Origin: Cherax quadricarinatus
Taxonomy: Eukaryota; Arthropoda; Malacostraca; Decapoda; Parastacidae
Direction: 5' to 3'
DNA length: 64,000 nt
Assembly: GCF_038502225.1 (NCBI RefSeq)
Contig: NW_027195249.1
Location: 134,501-198,500, forward strand
The notes under the pieces were generated by a model that worked only from the letters and a program-made list of their open reading frames with translations, was not told the origin of the DNA and made no database searches. The translations under genes were made by a program, and so were the position numbers. Shown here piece by piece: positions 55,273 through 64,000 of this stretch (its first letter is position 1; the number at the start of each line of letters is the position of its first letter).

Positions 55273-56634
55273 TCAGGATCTGTTCAAGATGCTCAATTTT
55301 TTTTTCTGGAAATTTGTTATAATATGAGGAAGGTCAGGCGAATCCAATGCCTCTCCGGAGGATGGCACTTCTGGGTTAGTGCTTCCTTTAACACCTATCA
55401 CCTTAACAGGTACCATGGTTACATTAGTGTTCTCTGTTTCATCATTCATTGCAGGTAGGTCCTGTGCATCTGACTCATCTCCAATTTCCAGGGAGGTTAC
55501 CTGTGTGGTGTCCGTCTGACTGTTGTAGTTGTGTGTATTGGGAGAAATGACAAACTCATCCCCATATTCAGGTGTAGCCATAGGTATCTGTAGTGGCAGA
55601 CCAGTAGTTCCATATGTGCTAGCAGGGATGGCTAGCTCCTCCACAGCTGGTGTGTGTGATGGCATTCTGGTATCACCAGAATTGTTTGCAGTGAGGTGGG
55701 GTTCTTGCACACTTTGCAGAGGTTCAGTCTCAGATCTGGCTGTGGTAGACTGGATGGCCCCATCCTCAGTTACCATTAAAGGACTGTTATCAGGTTTACC
55801 TCGAAGGTTGTTTGGGTTCTGACTGCAGTCCTTGTGGGAAACTGTAACCCCAACTTCTTTACAGTTAATACACTTAAATTTTTGGCTGTCAGGGTCTACT
55901 GTGCATTCTCTAGTGGAATGTTTCCCAGCACACTTACCACACCAAGAATGTAGTATTCCACAGTCTACTGCAACATGGCCATAGTGCTGGCATTTGTAAC
56001 ACCTACGTTTAGGGGGTAGGTACACTTCGATGTTTAGGAAACGTAAACCATGCACCCAGATATTCCGGGGGAGGGGCACAGGACCCACCCAACTGGCAAT
56101 AATTTGGGATTTTCCTTTAAGTCTTTTAGGCTTGATGATATGCTCACTTAGAGTCAGATGGAATGGGTCCATGCAGAGAGGGTATCCAAAGATTATGATA
56201 CTGACCCATTTTTTAAAGTGGTGAGTGTCTGATTGAGGTCGGAGCAGCTTAATATCCCCATAAGGTGTACTAAGTAGATCATTGATCAGCTCTTTATTCT
56301 GTTCCACAAACACAAAGTTGTGTGTGTTTTTCCTAAATTGGATCCTTGAGTTAGGATACTTGTTTACAGCTTCCATTAGCCATGCACACTTAGCAGGCAG
56401 CGGGGTGTTGTCAGGGAAGTTCAGCTTAACACATTCTTCCTTTGAAGAAAGACTTCTTGCAGCCTCTGTGCACCAAGGACGTTTAGTATCACATTGTGTA
56501 CGAGTCAAGTGAGTCTGACTACGTCGACGCTCTAGCCCTTTCTCACTTTTTCTCTTTTGTTTACTTTTAAAGGTCTGGAAGCTATCATCATTTCCATCAC
56601 CTGCAGAAATAGGTTCCTCTATGACAGTTGCCAT
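55273..56634 (-). CDS. LINE ORF1: gag-like RNA-binding protein with three zinc knuckles
   Basis: Intact 453-codon frame starting at the ATG in the minus-strand context 'ggcaaacatggcaactg'. The N-terminal 60 residues are basic. A central domain of about 70-210 follows ('KKWVSIIIFGYPLCMDPFHL'). Three CCHC-type clusters lie at 212-225 ('CYKCQHYGHVAVDC'), 233-244 ('CGKCAGKHSTREC') and 255-270 ('CINCKEVGVTVSHKDC'). The C-terminal 180 residues are polar and probably disordered. As in other LINEs with this layout, it should coat the RNA for nuclear delivery. Confidence 0.9.
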   Translation of the reverse strand: MATVIEEPISAGDGNDDSFQTFKSKQKRKSEKGLERRRSQTHLTRTQCDTKRPWCTEAARSLSSKEECVKLNFPDNTPLPAKCAWLMEAVNKYPNSRIQFRKNTHNFVFVEQNKELINDLLSTPYGDIKLLRPQSDTHHFKKWVSIIIFGYPLCMDPFHLTLSEHIIKPKRLKGKSQIIASWVGPVPLPRNIWVHGLRFLNIEVYLPPKRRCYKCQHYGHVAVDCGILHSWCGKCAGKHSTRECTVDPDSQKFKCINCKEVGVTVSHKDCSQNPNNLRGKPDNSPLMVTEDGAIQSTTARSETEPLQSVQEPHLTANNSGDTRMPSHTPAVEELAIPASTYGTTGLPLQIPMATPEYGDEFVISPNTHNYNSQTDTTQVTSLEIGDESDAQDLPAMNDETENTNVTMVPVKVIGVKGSTNPEVPSSGEALDSPDLPHIITNFQKKKLSILNRS

Positions 56635-56880
56635 GTTTGCCAGTGATGATATCTGGTGTAAGACTCACAACACAAGAATTCCTCGCTTATCTTTCCCTTA
56701 TAGCTTATGCAAGAGCAAATATTCACTACAAAGTCAGAAGTCCAAAATAGATCACAAGACACAAGTGCTCAAGTTCAATGAACACCTCCAACCATACTCA
56801 ACCCAGACCACCACCACTCAATACGACACACACCCCACCAAAAACACACTCAGAGACCTCTTGTATGTGTGTTAATAATA

Positions 56881-56948
56881 TGGTACATATAATGATATAA
56901 TGGATGGTACAGGCGAGGTCTTACACCATATCACAAATTACAAAGATG

Positions 56949-57005
<57 letters not shown>

Positions 57006-57217
57006 TAGGTAATATTGAGCATAAAATTAGAATTCTGACATACATCACATTAAACATGAGGTTCAAATGATAACTTCCACTTGAGATAGTTCAGGCTACT
57101 GCCACCTAATGTACCTCACTGAAATAATAATATAGCAGACATCACAATGAACGCTGAAGACAACCTCTTACCCCAACCATAGATTGTAAACAGAATTACT
57201 AAAAAAAAAAAAAAAAG

Positions 57218-57260
<43 letters not shown>

Positions 57261-58190
57261 AGGTAATGTTACAATGACAATGAGATAAATCACTCTGGTT
57301 GACTTCCTTGGTCCATCCTGGGTAACTCACACATTACTATGTTATACATGTATGCAAGCATAAGTGTGCAGCTGTAGATAGATGAACCAGTACCTAAACA
57401 ATCTCACTTACACACGCGTTACTATGTATGACAAGTGTTACCAAGTACACCAAGTGTACACTTTATCACTTAGAATACACTTTTGTTGATGTAAATATAG
57501 GTGAGAGTGGTACACCGCTGGTCGTAATAAACACACTCAACTTCTCAAGGTCACACACTAGGCCCAGCTTCTGGAGAGGTACCAGCGTTTTAATGTGTTT
57601 ATTATGTGTCAGTGCGTGTCTGCAGTCATTAAATTGGTGTATCAGAAGTTAAACACTACAATCCAGTTGATCAAATAGTCTAAAACAATTTACACAATGT
57701 ATAACTAGAAGTATAATGATTGCAAATTGTTACTATTACAATTTTAACTAGGCGCTAGACCCACTAGATGAGATGGCAAGGAACATAGATGTTAACAGGC
57801 TGACTCTTGCTTAACACAGTTGAAAGGTAACCGAATTGCTCAAGTAAGAAAGTATTCATGAAACTGAACATTATGCAGGAGTAAGCTTGTTCACAGTAAA
57901 AATACAAAGCATAAGTTACACACTCACATCACAGATGAACACTGCAATTTGAAATATTACTGGGAATTTAGCAGTAAAGTTTCAGTCTGAACGAGAAAAT
58001 GTATTAGAAAACACAACAATGACACTAGGACAAGCAACTTAACTATGTAACCGTATTTAATAGTTCAGTTACACTGAGCAGAGCATGTGTTACACTGATT
58101 TATCAAATGTAAGGAGTCACTACACTGAAGTACACTCTGAGCCTTTTAAAGTCTTAATACAGGCTTACAAATGACAATTAACTGTTGGGG
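56881..58190. other. Unassigned region with simple repeats
   Basis: Contains an (AG)n microsatellite (56951-57002) and an A-rich run with one 'gat' interruption (57201-57258). No gene or recognisable transposon. The true 5' end of the LINE may lie somewhere in the first part. Confidence 0.55.
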
Positions 58191-60060
58191 AAAGCAGCAC
58201 TTAACACTTCTAGCACACATATGACAGATGAATGTTCACTGTGTACAAGCCAATCACCACAAACTTACTATGTTTATAAGTGAACCTCTGGCATGTCCCA
58301 CTCAAAATGTCAGCACTGCAATGCTCGTCAAATTGTTCTCAAGCCACTACAGGAAACACTGGTATGCCAGCAGCACTGCAGAACGTATACACAGACATGC
58401 TGGGCCCTAGGACAGCTATAACTGCAGGCTGCCTTAGCTTGTTCTGGCTAGCTTTTAGTGCTGCCCTCAAGCTTGCTTGACTGTGCTCGCCAAGCCCGTG
58501 CCAACCACCCGGACACCTGCTTGCAGCAGGCAGGCAGGCACACAGGAGACACTCGCAAGATGAGCGGAGTGCGGCACAGAGGACACGGGCACTCAAGCAC
58601 CCATGTGGTCTGGCAAAAAAAAAAAAAAAAAAAAAAAACGCCTCTAGACCACAAGCAAATAGAGGCGAACGGCTGAGTTCCAAATCGAGGAAGGAGAAGG
58701 GACAAGGAAGGGATATTCACCTCGCTAGACACAGGCAATATGGGTGTAGTGGCCTGCAGGTTGCAGTGCAATTTTCAAGGTCATTCACTGGGCCCACAGT
58801 CGTCTCGAGAGTTACCAACCCTGTACTACTTGTTAACTCCAAACCCGCAGCACTTAACACATCTAGCACACGTGTCTTGGAATGACACAAATTTTCACTA
58901 CATAAGAACTAGTTCTCACAACACCGAAGGTACGGCTGGAACACTGTAGAACGTTCACAAAGGCATTCTGGGATTCAGAACAGATGTAGCCTTGGCCTTC
59001 ACTGGCTGGCTTGGAGCGCTGTTTGGCCTGGATCAGCTAAACTCGCCCTTATCCCATATGTAGATAATGGCGACAAGTTAAGGGATACCCGTGAATAGGA
59101 AAGTCGAGGAAGGGACATTCACCTCACTAGACACATGCAGTATGGGTGTAAGTGGCATGCGGGTCTTAGAGTGCCATTTTCAAGGTCACCCAGCAGGCCA
59201 GACATTCCTCACTCATTTTAAGCCTACGTAGGTACTGATGGTAGCACAATGTCCTAAGTCAGCGTAATCCACTCATGCAAATAGTTACAACAAATCTGCA
59301 GCACTTGCGGAACTCACATATTCGAGTACCAGCGGGGCAGCAAAATACACCTCTACACTGCACATCGTTGATAGAGGCGAACGGCTGAGTTTAAAGGCGG
59401 AGAGTTGTAGGTACAGGAGAACAGCAGGGGTAACTGAGCACGCACATTCGCCTTTATTCACATAGTCAATATGGGCGAAAGTCTCAGGCAGATGATGCAG
59501 TGCCTCGCTCAAGGTCACAGGCTGAGGCAGACTTCTCAAGAGTTACCAAACACTGCAATATTTGTACAGATTGTTACTCACTCCAACTTGCAAAACTTCT
59601 AGCACACCTGTCTTGGAGTGAAAGACGAATTTTCAGTGTGTGGACACCTGGGTTACCAACTCACGTAGGACTGCACACTCGTCGTTATTCCTCAGGTTGG
59701 TAAAGCGATGAGTTGTGAGCACTTTGAGAGGCACGAGTAGCAGTGGACTAGCAAAATTCGCCTCTACACTGTATGTTGATAGAGGCGAAAGGCTGAGGTC
59801 AAATGAAAGGCAGAGGGGAAGAGGCCTGTGAGGGCCTTTGCAAAAAGGAAGACTATTTCCAGTGTTTCACTAGGTATATACTTAGTCACAGCTCGCACAT
59901 AAGAGTTCTCACAACACTGAAGCTGTCTTCCAACAGTAGGAGTTTTAATGATGACTTATCAGTCGGGAGAAATGGGTAGGCCTGCGAATTAGTAGGTCCA
60001 GATCCCCAGCACACATCTACTCCCCTCAACCACTCAGCGGAGACTGCGCTCGCAAGTAGA
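58190..60060. repeat. Imperfect tandem repeats of about 400 bp with a conserved hairpin
   Basis: Related segments recur: 'tagaggcgaacggctgag' at 58660 and 59372, 'tagaggcgaaaggctgag' at 59780; 'attcacctcgctagacac' at 58714 and 'attcacctcactagacac' at 59117; 'agcacttaacac' near 58200 and 58853. At three unit junctions an inverted repeat can fold: 'cgcctcta' (58639) with 'tagaggcg' (58660); 'cacctcta' (59348) with 'tagaggcg' (59372); 'ttcgcctcta' (59757) with 'tagaggcgaa' (59780). I do not recognise the family. No coding frame spans it. Confidence 0.7.
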
Positions 60061-60697
60061 GGTCCCAGTGTATATACAAAGTTTTTAGTGGTCTCAGCAT
60101 TGTTTTAGACATGCTGGAGAATATATGAAACTTCTTGAAGCATGGTGTTTATGATGAGTATCACCAAACTGCCGACAGGGTAAGCAGTGGAGTGGCATGA
60201 TGATAGTGCACTGCTGCAGGGAACCCTGGCTTTATTTGTTGTCATTGTTACACACAAACAGGTATGTCTGTCTGCCTGTCTATCTATCTGTCTGCCTGTG
60301 TGTCTCTGTTCTTCTGCCTGACTAAGTGTGTGTCTTTCCATCTGCTTGTCTCTCAGTCTCAGAGAGCAGCTTGTAAACCAAGATGTATTACAAACAATGC
60401 AGAAGTGAAAATGTGTATTACTTGCCAATCATGCTTATTATGTCTTATATCTACAAGCACTGAACAGTGCTTTGCCTGGAATTTTTGGGTCATCCTAGGT
60501 AATTTACACTATATATAATAACTGTACTTATGTGTACATGTGAGAGACAGAGATATAGAGAGAAAGAGATCTAGACAGACATGCAGACAGAGATATAGAC
60601 AGATACAGACAGAGAGACAGGCAAAGCCAGCCAGCCAGCCGGCCAGCCTGCCGAATATGTATTACACATGTTCCAGAATCATTTCTGTTTACAAAGG
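60061..60697. other. Spacer with CTGT/ACAG simple repeats
   Basis: 60262-60310 is rich in CTGT/CTAT, and 60540-60632 in ACAG/AGAT, so the two tracts are roughly complementary and about 230 bases apart. No gene. Confidence 0.6.
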
Positions 60698-60705
60698 GCA
60701 TAGGA
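60698..60705. repeat. 8-bp target-site duplication, left (hAT element)
   Basis: 'gcatagga' lies directly before the element and again at 61428-61435 directly after it. Eight bases is the length made by hAT transposases. Confidence 0.88.
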
Positions 60706-61427
60706 CAGTGTTATTCACTAATTTTTGCAAGAGAGCCACTTCGGTTAAACACATTGAGAGAGCCGCAGCTACTGCAAGTTAGCATAACTCAACTAAATTA
60801 AGTAGTACTGAGCTGCTAGTGCAATATAGTAAATGAGAAAAATTAGACATGGTAATATTAGCCTGCACATCTTGTTATTAATAGCAAAATAAAGACCAAA
60901 CTTACTTAATGCTCCTTTTCTACTGGTCGGGTCTGGGATGGCTGTTCATCACTAATGCTTTTTTGTTTAACCACAAATCGATCCATCATAACGGACACTA
61001 CTTGACTGCACTTTGGTTTCAAGTAAAACTAGCCCATCGCACCTAGCTTCCACAAGCAGCAACAGTTAAGTCGTTACTTTCATATATGTTGCCACAGTCT
61101 CAAATATCTGTTGCCTATTTTCAAACACAAATCTCCAAGAGTAACGAAATACGAAAAGCTTGAACTCAACTGATTCAGTGAGACCACCAATGCCTAGAGC
61201 TAGACGTGTCCCTGATCAGTTTCCCGTAGTGGACACGTATGATTTCTGTACGATTTCTGTTAGAATGTTATCTCTTACTGTGACTTCATCTTCCATCTCA
61301 CCTCATGAAAATATGTATCTTACTTGAAAAATGATTTTTCTATGTATTTTTTTTTTTATTAATTAATTTATATATTTTTCGAGAGCCGTGAATTGAGTCA
61401 TTGCGAGCCGCGCAATGAATACCACTG
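60706..61427. mobile_element. Non-autonomous hAT transposon (722 bp)
   Basis: Left end 'cagtgttattcac'; right end, reverse-complemented, 'cagtggtattcattg'. The ends share the CAGxG start of hAT inverted repeats, and both flank regions carry 'gagagcc'-type subterminal sequence. An exact 8-bp duplication flanks it. The interior has no transposase frame, so it would move only with transposase from elsewhere. Confidence 0.85.
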
Positions 61428-61435
61428 GCATAGGA

Positions 61436-61889
61436 CATTATGGCAGGATGACACTACCAGTGGTATCAAAAATGAAAGGATGCTTCACAAACGTTACCAA
61501 TGGGTTATTATCGAGGTTTTTTATATTTTTCCTTGACCACTTGTGGCCACATCCATAACTTTCCTCTGAAAGGGGGTGTTAATATGACATGACATCAGTC
61601 ATATTAGTAGGTTGGTAGACAGCAACCACCCAGGGAAGTACCATAGTCCTACTAGATGACTGTAAAACAGAAACCTGTAACTGTTTTACATGATGGTAGG
61701 ATTGCTGGTGTCTTTTTCTGTCTCATAAACACGCTGGATAACAGGTATATCTTGCTACTTCTACTTACAATTAGGTCACACTACACAGGCACGAATATGC
61801 ATATATACACATACACACATCTAGGTTTTCCTTCTTTTTTCTAAATAGCTCTTGTTCTTCTTTATTTCCTCTATTGTCCATTGGGAAGC
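61436..61889. other. Unassigned spacer
   Basis: No gene recognised; only one 62-codon frame without motifs. Some of it may belong to the 5' region of the RTE element. Confidence 0.45.
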
Positions 61890-62967
61890 GGAAAAGAATC
61901 TTTCTTCCATAAGCCATGCGTGTTATATGAGGCGACTAAAATGCCAGGAGCAATGGGCTAGTAACCCCTTCTCCTGTAAACATTTACTAAAAAAGAGAAG
62001 AGGAAAAGCTTTATAAAATTGGGATGCTTGAATGTGTGTGGATGTAGTGCAGATGACAAGAAAGAGATGATTGCTGATGTTATGAATGAAAAGAAGATGG
62101 ATGTCCTGGCCCTAAGCAAAACAAAGCCGAAGGGGGTAGTGGAGTTTCAGTTGCAAGAAATAAATGGGATTAAGTCAGGAGTATCTGAGAGAGTTAGAGC
62201 TAAGGAAGGGGCAGCAATAATGTTGAAGGATCAGTTATGGAAGGAGAAGAGGGAATATAAATGTGTAAATTCAAGGATTATGTGGATTAAAATAAGGGTT
62301 GGATGTGAAAAGTGGGTCATAATAAGCATGAATGCACCTGGAGAAGAGAGGACAATAGAGGAGAGAGAGAGATTTTGGGAGATGTTAAGTGAATGTATAG
62401 GAACCTTTGAACCAAGTTAGAAAGTAATTGTGGTAGGGGACCTAAATGATAAAGTAGGAGAGACCTTTAGAGAGGGCATGGTAGGTAAGTTTGGGGTGCC
62501 AGGTGTAAATGATAATGGGAGCCCTCTGATTGAACTTTGTATAGAAAGGGATTTAATTATAGTCAATAAATATTTTAAGAAAAAGAGGATAAACAAGTAT
62601 ACAAGATATGATGTAGGGAATAATGACAGTAGTTTGCTGGATTATGTATTGGTAGGTAAAAGAATGTTGAGTAGACTTAAGGATGTACATCTTTATAGAG
62701 GGGCCACAAATATATCAGATCACCTTTTAGTTGAAGCTACATTGAGAGTAAAAGGTAGATGGGATACAAGGAAAATAGAAGCATCAAGTAAGAGATAGGT
62801 GAAGGTTTATAAACTAAAAGAGGGGGCAGTAAGGGTAAGATATAAGCAACTATTGGAGGATAGATGGGCTAATGAGAGTATAGGCAATGGGGTCGAAGAT
62901 GCATGGGGTAGGTTTAAAAATGTAGTGTTAGAATATTCAGGAAAGTGGGTGCGGGAGGGAAGAAGAG
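61890..62967 (+). mobile_element. RTE-type LINE, 5' fragment
   Basis: Begins with a leader ('gaggcgactaaaatgccagg', 'caatgggctagtaacccctt') that I associate with RTE elements of marine invertebrates. It carries the endonuclease and ends at about 62967, before any RT. The break coincides with an (AAT)n tract that is the tail of an opposite-strand LINE, so that LINE probably interrupted the RTE element. Confidence 0.72.
62010..62967 (+). pseudogene. RTE endonuclease domain, decayed
   Basis: One phase holds the whole region, with stops at 62418-62420 and 62796-62798. Motifs: 'GCLNVCGCSADDKKEMIADV', 'VLALSKTKPKG', 'VNSRIMWIKIRV', 'EERERFWEML', 'VVGDLNDKVGE', 'LLDYVLVGKRML', 'NISDHLLVEATL'. RTE consensus has SETK where this reads SKTK, so the catalytic Glu appears to be Lys. 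'GDLND' has Asp where Asn or Ala is usual. The copy cannot be active. Confidence 0.8.

Positions 62968-64000
<1,033 letters not shown>

Larger units (their letters stand above)
51171..56880 (-). mobile_element. Full-length RNase H-bearing LINE with both ORFs intact
   Basis: Minus strand: 5' UTR (upstream end uncertain, about 56880), ORF1 (56634-55273), ORF2 (54979-51305) and a short 3' UTR ending at about 51171. The last 35 bases ('ccacaggatggatatggggt') match the 3' ends of copies 1 and 2 at 4630 and 12466, placing all three in one family or closely related subfamilies. No stop or frameshift was seen in either ORF, so this is the best candidate for a retrotransposition-competent element in the window. 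I found no clear target-site duplication. Confidence 0.88.

Overview
The window looks like intergenic DNA from a decapod crustacean, perhaps a crayfish or a relative. I found no host protein-coding gene and no functional RNA gene. Almost every long open frame belongs to a transposable element. The decapod assignment is from memory, not a search. It rests on several repeats I associate with decapod genomes: a tRNA-Val-like SINE, a CR1-group LINE ending in CAGGTAAACTC repeats, an I-type LINE whose 3' end reads 'agcgcttctttt' plus (TAA)n, and a 'cacctagttgag' repeat fragment.

Layout. 1-5023: decayed CR1/Jockey-group LINE (+), split by a 5'-truncated RNase H-bearing LINE (copy 1, 1388-4667). 5028-7485: integrase end of a BEL/Pao retrotransposon with a putative LTR. 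7486-10563: AT-rich DNA with no gene. 10575-12500: second copy (copy 2) of the truncated LINE, with target-site duplications. 12657-14258: 45/46-bp minisatellite. 14965-35592: an I-type LINE (-) of about 6.6 kb, expanded to 20.6 kb by a BEL/Pao double element (17213-30410), which itself contains a Tx1-like LINE (23174-28995), and by a tandem tRNA-derived SINE (33489-34291).

35617-39802: nearly complete CR1 with an SGNH-hydrolase ORF1. 41261-41556: tRNA-Val-like SINE. 42668-50767: decayed Tc1/mariner element split by a second, nearly intact Tx1-like LINE (43631-50210, -). 51171 to about 56880: LINE (-) with both ORFs open, encoding endonuclease, reverse transcriptase and RNase H. 58190-60060: imperfect roughly 400-bp repeats with a conserved hairpin. 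60706-61427: non-autonomous hAT element. 61890-62967: RTE-type endonuclease fragment. 62968-64000: (AAT)n tail and C-terminus of another LINE (-).

Insertion order can be read from the nesting. Target-site duplications frame six of the insertions, and the older reading frames rejoin cleanly when the younger insertions are taken out. The 51171-56880 LINE looks youngest because both ORFs are intact. The BEL LTRs are clearly older: about 14 differences in a 210-base stretch compared by eye. No cellular pathway is encoded here; the interest lies in transposon biology.
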